Shown here in pieces: positions 1-7,147 of a stretch of DNA of 12,035 nt (its first letter is position 1; each line of letters starts with the position of its first letter). Both the position numbers and the translations under genes were made by a program. The DNA lies in NCBI GenBank assembly GCA_002451065.1, contig DKBC01000206.1, positions 1 to 12,035 of the forward strand. Direction: 5' to 3'. The DNA is from Betaproteobacteria bacterium UBA6910. Lineage in GTDB: Bacteria > Pseudomonadota > Gammaproteobacteria > Burkholderiales > UBA6910. The notes beneath the pieces were generated by a model that saw nothing but the letters and a program-made list of their open reading frames with translations, searched no databases and had not been told where the DNA came from.

Positions 1-527
1 TCGTTGTCGTTGAGGATCACCAGCAGATTGGCGTCCACCACCCCCGCGTTATTGAGGGCCTCGAACGCCATGCCTCCGGTCATGGCCCCGTCGCCGATGA
101 TCGCCACCACCTTGCGGTCTAGGCCATGACGGCGCGCCGCCACCGCCATGCCCAGGGCCGCGCTGATGGAGGTGCTGGAGTGGGCGGTGCCGAAGGTGTC
201 GTACTCGCTTTCGTCCCGGCGCGGAAATCCCGAGATGCCGCCGCTCATGCGCAGGCGCTCCATGCCCTGCCGGCGGCCGGTCAGGATCTTGTGACTGTAG
301 GTCTGGTGGCCTACGTCCCACACCAGGCGGTCGTCCGGCGTATTGAACACGTAGTGGAGGGCGATCGTGAGTTCCACCGTGCCCAAATTGGAAGACAGGT
401 GCCCACCGGTTTTCGCCACGGACTCCAGCAGGAAAGCCCGCAACTCGGCGGCGAGCTGGGGCAGCTGCCTCCGCTCCAGCTTGCGAAGCTGGAGCGGATC
501 GCCGATCGTGTTGAGCAGTTCGTACAT
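1..527 (-). CDS. dxs: 1-deoxy-D-xylulose-5-phosphate synthase, N-terminal part (runs off the window)
   Basis: Dxs condenses pyruvate and glyceraldehyde 3-phosphate with thiamine diphosphate, the first step of the MEP isoprenoid pathway in the cytoplasm. The 175 visible residues match the family N-terminus closely: [19 protein letters not shown] (catalytic-region His at residue 43), [19 protein letters not shown] at about 68-86, the [11 protein letters not shown] stretch at 116-126, and the thiamine diphosphate motif starting GDGAMTGG at 145 and closing with NDN at 173-175. The full protein is about 620 residues, so some 70% lies beyond position 1. The ATG at 525-527 (MYELL) is chosen because GGAG lies six bases upstream and no other in-frame start exists before the ispA stop. 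It is last in the xseB-ispA-dxs operon, 35 bases after ispA, so it supplies the C5 precursors that IspA elongates. Confidence 0.96.
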   Translation of the reverse strand, partial: MYELLNTIGDPLQLRKLERRQLPQLAAELRAFLLESVAKTGGHLSSNLGTVELTIALHYVFNTPDDRLVWDVGHQTYSHKILTGRRQGMERLRMSGGISGFPRRDESEYDTFGTAHSSTSISAALGMAVAARRHGLDRKVVAIIGDGAMTGGMAFEALNNAGVVDANLLVILNDN

Positions 528-562
528 GGGGCGCTCCGTGATGGTGGGACTGGTGGGGGCGC

Positions 563-1465
563 CTAGAATTCCCGCTGCACGATGAAATCCGCCAGTTGCC
601 TCAGCCTCTGCGCGGCGGAGCCGAAGCCGTCGAGCGCCGCGTACGCACTCTGCCGCAGTTCCTGCGCCAGGTCCCGTGCGCCGGCCGCGCCCAGGGCGCT
701 GACGAAGGTCGGTTTGTTCCGCTCGGCGTCCTTGCCGGCGGTTTTTCCCAGGGTGGCGGTGCTGGCTTCCGCGTCGAGGGTGTCGTCGACCACCTGAAAG
801 GCAAGTCCCACGCACTTGGCGAAATGGTCGAGGCTGGCCAGCTCATCGTCCTCCATGCCCCTGCCGCAGCGCGCGCCCAGCAGCACCGCCGCCCTGATCA
901 GGGCGCCGGTCTTGTGGATGTGCATGAATTCGAGTTCCGGCACGGTTAGCGACTTGCCGACGCTGGCTAGGTCGATGGCCTGTCCGCCCGCCATGCCACG
1001 GGAACCGGAGGCCTGCGCGAGCAACGCCACCATCTGCAGCTGGTCCTCGGCGCGGCGCGCCAGGCGCTGCTCCGCGAGCACCTGGAATGCCAGCGCCTGC
1101 AGCGCGTCCCCCGCCAGCAGCGCCGTGGCCTCATCGTATTGCATATGGCAGGTGGGTTTGCCCCGTCTCAGCACGTCGTCATCCATGCAGGGCAGGTCAT
1201 CATGGACCAGCGAATAGGCATGTATCAGCTCCACCGCAGCCGCGGCCAACTCGACCCGCGCCCCATTGGCCTGGGTCAGTTCCCCGGCGGCAAGCGCCAG
1301 CAGAGGACGCACCCGCTTCCCGCCGCCAAGCACCGCATAGCGCATGGCCTGATGCAGACGCTGGGGCGCGATCTCGTTCGAGGGCAGCAGCCTTTGCAGC
1401 GCCAGCTCGACGCGCGTCTGGCCGTGCCGCGCCCAGTCCCGGAAATCAGCGGCCGTCGTCGGCAC
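563..1465 (-). CDS. ispA: (2E,6E)-farnesyl diphosphate synthase / geranyltranstransferase
   Basis: IspA condenses dimethylallyl or geranyl diphosphate with isopentenyl diphosphate to make farnesyl diphosphate, the precursor of undecaprenyl phosphate and quinone side chains. Seen directly: GGGKRVRP at 47-54, the first aspartate-rich motif DDLPCMDDD at 89-97 followed by RRG, the [10 protein letters not shown] segment at 184-193, and the second aspartate-rich motif FQVVDDTLD at 223-231. With the GTG start at 1463-1465 the protein is 300 residues, close to the 299 of the E. coli enzyme. A much longer reading (to 1954) is open in this frame but runs through xseB in the wrong frame and resembles nothing, so I reject it. 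The start overlaps the last 20 bases of xseB, which suggests translational coupling. The ribosome site (GGA, roughly nine bases upstream) is weak. Confidence 0.95.
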   Translation of the reverse strand: MPTTAADFRDWARHGQTRVELALQRLLPSNEIAPQRLHQAMRYAVLGGGKRVRPLLALAAGELTQANGARVELAAAAVELIHAYSLVHDDLPCMDDDVLRRGKPTCHMQYDEATALLAGDALQALAFQVLAEQRLARRAEDQLQMVALLAQASGSRGMAGGQAIDLASVGKSLTVPELEFMHIHKTGALIRAAVLLGARCGRGMEDDELASLDHFAKCVGLAFQVVDDTLDAEASTATLGKTAGKDAERNKPTFVSALGAAGARDLAQELRQSAYAALDGFGSAAQRLRQLADFIVQREF

Positions 1466-1688
1466 CAGGAAAATTCCGGAGGGCGTCTTCCTCCAGCAGG
1501 CGCACCTGCTGCTGGGCGTTCTCGAGGGCGCTGCGGCAATACTGGAGAAGTTCCGCGCCCCTCTTGTAGGCGGCGAGGGAAGCCTCCAGGGAGAGCTGGC
1601 CGCCCTCCATCGAGGACACGATGCGCTCCAGCTCGGCCAGAGCTTCCTCGAAGGACTTGGGGGCGGCGGGTTCGGCGGACTTCGGCAT
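1446..1688 (-). CDS. xseB: Exodeoxyribonuclease VII small subunit
   Basis: XseB is the small subunit of exonuclease VII, which degrades single-stranded DNA to oligonucleotides; several copies bind the large subunit XseA (not in this window). The 80-residue protein has the family hallmark: SFEEALAELERIVSSMEGG at 12-30, then LSLEASLAAYKRGAELLQYCRSALENAQQQV forming the second helix of the helical hairpin. Length is typical for the family. It is the first gene of the xseB-ispA-dxs operon, a common gene order in proteobacteria. The ATG at 1686-1688 has no clear Shine-Dalgarno sequence and only a short predicted leader of about 16 bases, so it may be translated from a near-leaderless message. Confidence 0.95.
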   Translation of the reverse strand: MPKSAEPAAPKSFEEALAELERIVSSMEGGQLSLEASLAAYKRGAELLQYCRSALENAQQQVRLLEEDALRNFPGADDGR

Positions 1689-1710
1689 GAGAGGCGGGGA
1701 AAAGGGGCAA

Positions 1711-1740
1711 AGAATAGCTTGATCAAGGGGTTCCGGTCAA
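1711..1740 (-). promoter_or_regulatory. Sigma70-like promoter of xseB-ispA-dxs
   Basis: On the minus strand TTGACC (1735-1740) and TATTCT (1711-1716) are separated by 18 bases. The -35 box matches 5 of 6 and the -10 box 4 of 6 consensus bases. Transcription would begin near 1704, some 16 bases before the xseB ATG. The only other thing I noticed in the divergent gap 1689-1902 is the small palindrome CTTGATCAAG, which lies within the spacer; I found no convincing plus-strand promoter for the EamA gene. Confidence 0.5.
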
Positions 1741-1902
1741 TTCGGGAGCCCGGTTCAGCGGGTTTGCAGGCGCCCGTTGTTGCGGCAGAATGCGCGTTCG
1801 CCACAAGACGGAATTTCCCGGACTCGACGGCGAACATCAGCCCCCATGCCGCTCCCATCGCGCGTAGGATTTGTGGTCCCTTTGGCCTCCTCAAGCTAGA
1901 TC

Positions 1903-2748
1903 GTGGGCGCCCTTTGGATGGTGGTTGCCGGGGCGCTGTTTGGCCTGATGGCATTGTTCGTCAAGCTTGGCGCGGACCATTTCTCCAGCGCCGAACTGGT
2001 CTTCTACCGCTCGCTGTTGGGCCTGCTGGTGATTGGCGCCATCGCCCGCGGCCAGGGCCTGCCCCTTGCCACCCGTCACCTGAAGGGTCACCTCTGGCGC
2101 GGAGTGTCGGGCCTCGCGTCCCTGGCCAGCTACTTCTACTGCATCACCGTGCTTCCCTTGGCGACCGCGGTCACCCTTAACTACACTTCGCCCCTGTTCG
2201 TGGCGCTGCTGACAACGCTGCTGCTTCGGGAGCGCCTGCATTGGCCCCTCGGCGTGGCGGTCGCGTTGGGCTTCGCCGGAGTCGTGGTGCTGCTCAAACC
2301 CACCTTGCAGGAAGGCCAGTTCGCCGCGGGCCTGCTGGGACTCACTTCCGGCTTCTTCGCCTGCGTCGCCTACCTCAACGTCCGCCAGCTGGGCCGGCTC
2401 GGGGAGCCGGATTGGCGGGTCGTCTTCTATTTCACGCTGGTCTCCACCGCGCTCTCCGGATTGTGGCTGCTGCATCAGGGCTTTCATGCCCTGACCCTCG
2501 AGCGCGCCCCGCTGCTGCTAGGCCTCGGCGTGAGCGCTACCCTGGCCCAGCTAGCCCTCACCCGCGCCTACCGCACCGGGGCGACCCTGGTGGTGAGCAG
2601 CCTCTCCTACAGCACGGTGGTCTTCTCCAGCCTGTTCGGTGTTCTCTTCCTCGGCGAGTTTCTTCCACCCTCCGGCTGGCTCGCCGTCGGGCTAATCGTT
2701 GCGGCAGGACTGCTCGGCATGCGTTCGGCGCCGGTGCGATCGGCGTGA
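1903..2748 (+). CDS. EamA-family (DMT superfamily) inner-membrane transporter
   Basis: The 281-residue protein is almost entirely hydrophobic, with about ten membrane segments arranged as two EamA repeats (roughly residues 1-135 and 140-278). Typical features are LVFYRSLLGLL near residue 30 and TAVTLNYTSPLFVALL near 87-102, with a parallel stretch in the second half (LVVSSLSYSTVVFSSLFGVLFLGE at about 228-251). Members of this family export or import small metabolites such as amino acids, nucleotide sugars or S-adenosylmethionine; the substrate cannot be read from the sequence. I take the GTG at 1903 as start because an in-frame TAG sits six bases upstream; the ATG at 1918 is an equally possible start, and neither has a strong ribosome site. 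The gene is divergent from xseB and 59 bases upstream of the next gene. Confidence 0.88.
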   Translation: MGALWMVVAGALFGLMALFVKLGADHFSSAELVFYRSLLGLLVIGAIARGQGLPLATRHLKGHLWRGVSGLASLASYFYCITVLPLATAVTLNYTSPLFVALLTTLLLRERLHWPLGVAVALGFAGVVVLLKPTLQEGQFAAGLLGLTSGFFACVAYLNVRQLGRLGEPDWRVVFYFTLVSTALSGLWLLHQGFHALTLERAPLLLGLGVSATLAQLALTRAYRTGATLVVSSLSYSTVVFSSLFGVLFLGEFLPPSGWLAVGLIVAAGLLGMRSAPVRSA

Positions 2749-2757
2749 CGGGGGCGT

Positions 2758-2786
2758 TTGCCGGTACTCGCGAACTCACATAAACT
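2758..2786 (+). promoter_or_regulatory. Candidate promoter of the STAS-like/sulfurtransferase pair
   Basis: TTGCCG (2758-2763) and TAAACT (2781-2786) are separated by 17 bases; each box matches about 4 of 6 consensus bases. Transcription would start near 2793, followed by a GGAGG ribosome site at 2798-2802 and the ATG at 2808. The core TTGCCG-N14-ACATAA recurs on the other strand upstream of the cytochrome operon (11379-11405). Confidence 0.35.
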
Positions 2787-2807
2787 CCCGGCGATCCGGA
2801 GGAACCC

Positions 2808-3170
2808 ATGATCAGCATCGAGCAGTCGGACGACCTGGTGAATGTGGCAGTGCTCGGCGAGATGACCCTCGCCGACTACAAGCAGTTCGAGGACCATTTC
2901 GTTCACGCCGTGCGCTTCCGGGGCAGGCCCAACGTGCTGGTGGACCTGCGGGACATGGTGAGCTACACCGTGGACGTGGCCTGGGAGGACCTCAAGTTCG
3001 GGCGCGCCCACCTGTCGGACTTCGGCCGGGTCGCGGTGGTCACCGACGACCAGTGGATCACTTGGGCGGCCTGGCTCGCGCGCGTCTTCACCGAGGCCCA
3101 GATCGAGGTCTTCGACGAATACGAAGAGGCGCGCGCCTGGGCCAGCGGCGGTCCAGGCGCCAGCGAGTGA
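2808..3170 (+). CDS. SpoIIAA-like / STAS-type small protein
   Basis: A 120-residue soluble protein that resembles the SpoIIAA-like (DUF3478) group: an N-terminal ISIEQSDDLVNVAVLGEMTLADYKQFEDHF, a central strand PNVLVDLRDM (about residues 40-49) and a helix-rich second half with RVAVVTDDQWITW and a closing FTEAQIEVFDEYEEARAWA. Related proteins adopt a STAS/SEC14-like fold, and their biochemical role is mostly unknown. The start has a strong GGAGG five bases before the ATG. Its TGA stop overlaps the GTG start of the sulfurtransferase by the GTGA tetranucleotide, so the two are almost certainly translated together. I see no residue that marks it as an anti-sigma antagonist, and no kinase partner is adjacent. 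Confidence 0.82.
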   Translation: MISIEQSDDLVNVAVLGEMTLADYKQFEDHFVHAVRFRGRPNVLVDLRDMVSYTVDVAWEDLKFGRAHLSDFGRVAVVTDDQWITWAAWLARVFTEAQIEVFDEYEEARAWASGGPGASE

Positions 3171-4009
3171 GCCACACCACCCTGGTCTCCGTCGTCGGCC
3201 TGGCAGAGCACCTGGGCGATCCCGGGTGGATCGTTTTCGACTGCCGCCACAATCTCGCCGACCCGGACGCCGGCCATCGCGCCTATGAAGAGAGCCATGT
3301 CCCGGGAGCACGTTTTCTCCATCTGGACCGGGACCTTTCGGGTCCCCTGACCGGAACCAACGGCCGCCATCCGCTCCCGCACCCGGCCCGCTTTGCCGCC
3401 CGACTGGCGGAGCTGGGTATGAACCGTTCCATGCAGGCGGTAGCTTACGACGACGCGGGCGGCACCTTCGCCGCGCGGCTGTGGTGGATGCTGAAGTGGC
3501 TGGGTCATGAGCAGGTGGCGCTACTGGATGGCGGGCTGCAGCAGTGGATCCGGGAGGGGCATCCGGTCACCCGCACCCTGCCGGTGTTAAGGCCGGGAGA
3601 CTTCTCTGCGGCGCCGCTGGCGGCGCCCGTCACAACAAACGAACTGGTCGCCGATCTACCGCACGGGCAATGGATGATCCTGGACGCGCGTACCCCGGAA
3701 CGCTTCCGCGGCGTCGGGGAGACGCTGGACCCGGTAGGCGGCCACATCCCCGGCGCCCTGAACCGTTTTTTCCGCGAAAATCTGGACACCCGGGGCTGCT
3801 TCAAGCCCGCAGAAGAACTGCGCCGGGCCTTTCGCGCGCTAATCGGGGATCGGGATCCGGCCACCGTCGTCCACCAGTGCGGCTCGGGAGTCACCGCCTG
3901 CCACAATCTGCTCGCCATGGAACTCGCGGGGCTGCGCGGTTCCAAGCTCTACCCGGGGTCCTGGAGCGAGTGGTGCGCCGATCCCGCGCGGCCCGTGGAG
4001 CAAGGCTGA
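3167..4009 (+). CDS. sseA: Two-domain sulfurtransferase of the SseA / 3-mercaptopyruvate type
   Basis: The 280-residue protein has two rhodanese domains. The N-terminal one (about 1-135) is inactive-like, with FDCRHNLADPDAGHRAYEESHVPGARFLHLD and DDAGGTFAARLWWMLKWLGH. The C-terminal one (about 150-275) carries the catalytic Cys238 in the loop CGSGVTA, followed by the hallmark LYPGSWSEW at 261-269. CGSGVTA is typical of 3-mercaptopyruvate sulfurtransferases, whereas classical thiosulfate rhodaneses usually have CRKGVTA. It should transfer sulfane sulfur from mercaptopyruvate or thiosulfate to acceptors such as cyanide, thioredoxin or glutathione in the cytoplasm. The GTG at 3167 is chosen because it overlaps the preceding stop and begins directly at the domain; no separate ribosome site is needed. 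No export signal is visible. Confidence 0.92.
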   Translation: MSHTTLVSVVGLAEHLGDPGWIVFDCRHNLADPDAGHRAYEESHVPGARFLHLDRDLSGPLTGTNGRHPLPHPARFAARLAELGMNRSMQAVAYDDAGGTFAARLWWMLKWLGHEQVALLDGGLQQWIREGHPVTRTLPVLRPGDFSAAPLAAPVTTNELVADLPHGQWMILDARTPERFRGVGETLDPVGGHIPGALNRFFRENLDTRGCFKPAEELRRAFRALIGDRDPATVVHQCGSGVTACHNLLAMELAGLRGSKLYPGSWSEWCADPARPVEQG

Positions 4010-4031
4010 TGCGCCCAGTCGCCGAGGGTCT

Positions 4032-4044
4032 CCCTTGACAAGGG
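4032..4044. repeat. Short palindrome holding a perfect TTGACA hexamer
   Basis: CCCTTG-A-CAAGGG is a perfect inverted repeat of six-base arms and contains a consensus -35 hexamer TTGACA at 4035-4040. No good -10 box lies 16-18 bases downstream (TATGCA begins 14 bases after it), so this could be an operator or a promoter needing an activator for the two-component genes, or coincidence. Confidence 0.3.
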
Positions 4045-4091
4045 TTCGAGGGAGTATGCAGTCTTGTTACGCCGCCGGTTTTATACAACAA

Positions 4092-4136
4092 GCCCGGGAG
4101 CGGCAGGCCGAACGGCCCAACTACTAGGTCCCGGGC
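4092..4136 (+). other. Nested inverted repeats in the leader of the response regulator gene
   Basis: GCCCGGGA (4092-4099) and TCCCGGGC (4129-4136) are exact eight-base complements. Inside them GGCCG (4106-4110) and CGGCC (4113-4117) form a second small hairpin. The outer stem ends 21 bases before the ATG at 4158, just ahead of the GGGGA ribosome site, so it could be a 5' untranslated structure affecting expression of the regulator. Because CCCGGG is itself palindromic, each arm could also be a protein site. Confidence 0.4.
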
Positions 4137-4157
4137 AACAACCCATGGGGAACACGC

Positions 4158-4817
4158 ATGAAAATACTCGTCGTCGACGATCACCCGCTTATTCGCGAGG
4201 CGCTGCGGGAGGTGCTCAAGGCGCTGGACCAGGACATCGCGCTGCTGGAGGCCGCTGACTGCGCCGAAGGCCTGGCCACGGCCGATGCCAACTCCGACCT
4301 CGCCCTTGTGTTATTGGACCTCGCGCTTCCCGGCAAGAGCGGTTTCGAAGCCCTCGCCGAGTTCCGCGAGCGCCATCCCGGCCTGCCGGTGGTGGTCCTG
4401 TCCGCTTCGGAGCAGCCAGAGACCGTGACCCGCGCTCTCGACGAGGGGGCCATGGGGTTCATTCCCAAGACGTCCTCCTCCCAAGTCCTGGTGAACGCCC
4501 TGCGCCTGGTGCTTTCAGGGGGCGTGTACCTCCCCGCCGAGGTTCTTCGCCACCACGACAGCGGAACCGCCCCGGCGATCATGGCCCCCGCGGGTGGCGC
4601 CAGTCCACGGGACCTGGGTCTCACCGAGCGCCAGAGCCAGGTGCTAGCCCTGCTGGTCCAGGGCAAACCCAACAAGCTCATCTGCCGCGACCTCAACCTG
4701 GCCGAGGGAACGGTCAAGATCCACGTCACCGCCATCCTCAAGGCACTGGGCGTGGCGAATCGCACCCAGGCGGTGATCGCGGTGGGCCGGCTGGGACTGC
4801 GGCTCCCCGCGCTCTGA
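4158..4817 (+). CDS. LuxR/NarL-family two-component response regulator
   Basis: The 219-residue protein has an N-terminal receiver domain (1-120) with the acidic pair Asp7-Asp8, phosphoacceptor Asp54 in LVLLDLALPGKSG, Ser82 at the switch position and Lys104. A proline/alanine-rich linker (135-150) leads to a helix-turn-helix domain of LuxR type (about 153-213) with LTERQSQVLALLVQGKPNKLICRDLNLAEGTVKIHVTAIL, matching the NarL/FixJ DNA-binding signature. It should bind DNA as a dimer when phosphorylated. Start: ATG 4158 with GGGGA about eight bases upstream. The kinase gene follows 48 bases later, so this is its likely cognate regulator. Target genes are not shown by the sequence; the adjacent copper-protein and cytochrome genes are candidates by position only. 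Confidence 0.94.
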   Translation: MKILVVDDHPLIREALREVLKALDQDIALLEAADCAEGLATADANSDLALVLLDLALPGKSGFEALAEFRERHPGLPVVVLSASEQPETVTRALDEGAMGFIPKTSSSQVLVNALRLVLSGGVYLPAEVLRHHDSGTAPAIMAPAGGASPRDLGLTERQSQVLALLVQGKPNKLICRDLNLAEGTVKIHVTAILKALGVANRTQAVIAVGRLGLRLPAL

Positions 4818-4826
4818 CCCGGGCCG

Positions 4827-4841
4827 GGTGCCCGCGGCACC
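4827..4841 (+). other. Intercistronic hairpin between regulator and kinase genes
   Basis: GGTGCC (4827-4832) and GGCACC (4836-4841) pair perfectly around a three-base loop, ten bases after the regulator stop. No T-tract follows, so it is not a canonical terminator; it may set the relative amounts of the two proteins or protect the upstream message. Confidence 0.35.
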
Positions 4842-4865
4842 TGCGCGCCGGAGCGAGCGAGGCCC

Positions 4866-6701
4866 ATGAAATCCCCCAACGATCTCCGGTCCCGCACCCT
4901 GCTCAGCGGACAGCCATTGCCGCCGAAGCACGCGCTGCAGGTGCGCGCGCGCCAGATCAACGCGGTATTCATGCAGTCGCCCATGACCACCATTGGCACC
5001 CTGGTCGCGGGCATCGCGCTGGTCTATGCCATGACCGGCGTGGTTTCGTCCGGCGTTCTCACGGTTTGGCTGCTGGCGCTTTGCGCCCACCAGGGCCTGC
5101 GCATCTTTCACTATGCCAGCTACCGCAAGGCCCAGCCGCGACCCAAGGAAATGCGGAAATGGGGACGCTATTACATCCTCACTTCGATCACCTCCGGCCT
5201 GATCTGGGGCGCCGCCGGATTCTTCATGTTCGTGCCCGACTCGCCCCAGCACCAGACGGTGCTGCTGATCGTGCTCTTCGGTATCGCTTCGGTCACGGTC
5301 ATCGGGCTGTCTTCCTTCGCGCCCGCGTTCTACATCATCCTGCCCCTCGCCATCGGCCCCACCATCCTGCGGCTGCTGCTGGAGGAGCAAGCCGTGTTCG
5401 GTTTCATGGCGATCCTGGTCACTATTCTCCTGGCAGCAGCGCTCATTTTCGGCCGCAACATGAACCGCCTCATCACCAACTCCCTGGTGATGCGCTTCGA
5501 GAATTTGGACCTGATTCAGGAGCTGCGCCGCCAGACAGACATCGCACAGCAGGCGCGGCTCGAAGCCGAAGCCGCCAACCGGTCCAAGACCCAGTTCTTC
5601 GCGGCGGCAAGCCACGACCTGCGCCAACCGCTGCACGCCATGGGGCTTTTCGCCAGCGCTCTCTATCAGAAGATCAAGGACCCGGAAGTCCTCCACGTGG
5701 TGGGAAGCATCAACGAATCCGTGGCCGCCCTGGAGGGACTATTCAACGAGTTGCTGGACATCTCCAAGTTCGACGCCGGCGCCATCAAGCCCGAACTTCA
5801 GCACGTTCCCCTCAATCAGATCCTGGACCGGGTGCGGCTGGACTTCACGCCCGAGGCTGAAACCAAGGGCTTGCGCCTCAAGGTCCGGCCCTGCAAGGCC
5901 TTCATCCATAGTGACCCGATGCTGCTGGAGCGCATTGTGCGCAACCTGGTGAGCAATGCGCTGCGCTATACATCGAGCGGCGGCGTTCTGCTCGGCTGCC
6001 GGCGCCTTTCCGGCGCCCTGCGTCTCGAGGTGTGGGACACGGGGCCGGGAATCGCACCCGAGCACCAGCAGCGGATCTTCGAGGAGTTCTACCAGGTCGG
6101 AAACCCGGAGCGCAGCAAGAAGCGCGGCATGGGACTCGGATTGTCCATCGTGAGCCGCCTGTGCCATCTGCTCGGATACCACATTACCGTCGACTCCCGC
6201 GACGGAAGGGGCACGGTGTTCCGCTTCGAAGTTCCCCTCGGCGAAGCTCCCAGCGCGGAACTGGCGCCACGGAAACCGGCCGCCGCAGGACGGCTCGACC
6301 TCGCGGGGCGCCTGATCGTCGTTGTTGACGACGAGGAACCCATCGTGCGCGGCATGCAGCTGCTGCTGGAAGGCTGGGGCGCCCGTGTCATCGGCTCAGA
6401 GACGGGGCAGGATGTCATGCCGCGCGTCGAGGAGGCGGGACAGCTGCCGGACCTCATCATCGCCGATTACCGGCTGGGGGGCGGCGTGGTGGGCACCGAG
6501 GTGATCGAACAGTTGCGCCAGGACCTTGACCCGGAAATCCCGGCACTGCTCATCAGCGGCAGTACCGCGCCGGAGCGCGTCGAGGAAGCAGACCTCCATC
6601 GTTACAATTTTCTGCTAAAACCGGTGCAGCCGGAGACGCTGCGCCAGGCCATTGATGGCAGCTTACGCCCGCCTCCCGGCCTCGCCGGCGCGGGGGCGTA
6701 G
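4866..6701 (+). CDS. Membrane hybrid sensor histidine kinase with C-terminal receiver
   Basis: A 611-residue kinase. Six hydrophobic segments (about 41-60, 61-75, 102-123, 131-149, 150-172, 176-196) form an N-terminal membrane sensor without a large periplasmic loop. A coiled linker (205-240) precedes the phosphoacceptor domain with His250 in FAAASHDLRQPLHAM. The ATPase domain shows the N box IVRNLVSNALRYT (357-369), G1 box DTGPGI (391-396), F box FEEFYQ and G2 box GMGLGLSIV (421-429). A receiver follows (483-600) with Asp488/Asp489, phosphoacceptor Asp534 in IIADYRLGGG, Ser564 and Lys585. The signal is unknown; compact multi-helix sensors often report on membrane or redox state, but that is inference. 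The ATG at 4866 has a GAGG just upstream. No histidine phosphotransfer protein is nearby, so the receiver may be inhibitory, or the kinase may phosphorylate the upstream regulator directly. Confidence 0.93.
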   Translation: MKSPNDLRSRTLLSGQPLPPKHALQVRARQINAVFMQSPMTTIGTLVAGIALVYAMTGVVSSGVLTVWLLALCAHQGLRIFHYASYRKAQPRPKEMRKWGRYYILTSITSGLIWGAAGFFMFVPDSPQHQTVLLIVLFGIASVTVIGLSSFAPAFYIILPLAIGPTILRLLLEEQAVFGFMAILVTILLAAALIFGRNMNRLITNSLVMRFENLDLIQELRRQTDIAQQARLEAEAANRSKTQFFAAASHDLRQPLHAMGLFASALYQKIKDPEVLHVVGSINESVAALEGLFNELLDISKFDAGAIKPELQHVPLNQILDRVRLDFTPEAETKGLRLKVRPCKAFIHSDPMLLERIVRNLVSNALRYTSSGGVLLGCRRLSGALRLEVWDTGPGIAPEHQQRIFEEFYQVGNPERSKKRGMGLGLSIVSRLCHLLGYHITVDSRDGRGTVFRFEVPLGEAPSAELAPRKPAAAGRLDLAGRLIVVVDDEEPIVRGMQLLLEGWGARVIGSETGQDVMPRVEEAGQLPDLIIADYRLGGGVVGTEVIEQLRQDLDPEIPALLISGSTAPERVEEADLHRYNFLLKPVQPETLRQAIDGSLRPPPGLAGAGA

Positions 6702-6742
6702 GCGGCTGCGGCCTCGGTTGCGCGGAGCTTCCCGTCTGGCTT

Positions 6743-7120
6743 GTGGAACTGCTGGCCGACATCATTCTGCTGGCTCACTTTGGCTTTGTGGCCTTCGTGG
6801 TCGGCGGCTTGGCCCTGATCTGGATCGGCGCCGCGCTCCAGTGGCGCTGGGTGCGCAATCTCTGGTTTCGAATTGCCCACGCCGCGGCCATCGTGTTCGT
6901 GGCGGGTCAGGCGGTGCTGGGGAGGATGTGTCCTCTCACCATCTGGGAGGATGCCCTGCGGGAGGGGCAGGCGCCCCGCAAGGGCTTTATTGCCCGCTGG
7001 GTGTACGAACTGCTCTATTGGGATCTTCCGGGGTGGGTGTTCACCGTTGTCTACGTGCTGTTCGCCCTGGTCGTCATCGCGAGCTTTTGGTGGGTGAAGC
7101 CCCGGAGCCCCAGCAGCTAG
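6743..7120 (+). CDS. DUF2784 family small membrane protein
   Basis: The 125-residue protein has about four hydrophobic segments (5-30, 38-58, 86-100 partly, 96-118) and matches the DUF2784 pattern: a start of LLADIILLAHFGFVAFVVGG, RNLWFRIAHAAAIVFVAGQ, then the conserved CPLTIWEDALR at 63-73 and a closing double-tryptophan region. The family has no known function. The GTG at 6743-6745 is the only plausible start; a ribosome site is not clear (GGAG lies too far upstream). It follows the kinase by 41 bases and precedes the copper protein by 27 bases, so all four genes may be one transcript. The His, Cys and Trp conservation in the family invites a redox or metal-linked role, but nothing here proves it. 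Confidence 0.8.
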   Translation: MELLADIILLAHFGFVAFVVGGLALIWIGAALQWRWVRNLWFRIAHAAAIVFVAGQAVLGRMCPLTIWEDALREGQAPRKGFIARWVYELLYWDLPGWVFTVVYVLFALVVIASFWWVKPRSPSS

Positions 7121-7147
7121 AATATCCGCCGAGGAGACGCATACAAG

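Noticed and set aside
563..1954. 463-residue reading of the ispA frame with a long N-terminal extension
   Set aside because: The extra 163 residues run through xseB in another frame, have low-complexity Pro/Ser/Arg composition, and the GTG at 1465 gives the normal family length.
4644..5696. 350-residue minus-strand open frame opposite the kinase gene
   Set aside because: Composition is Gln/Gly/Arg/His-rich as expected of an antisense shadow, and the plus-strand kinase is unambiguous.
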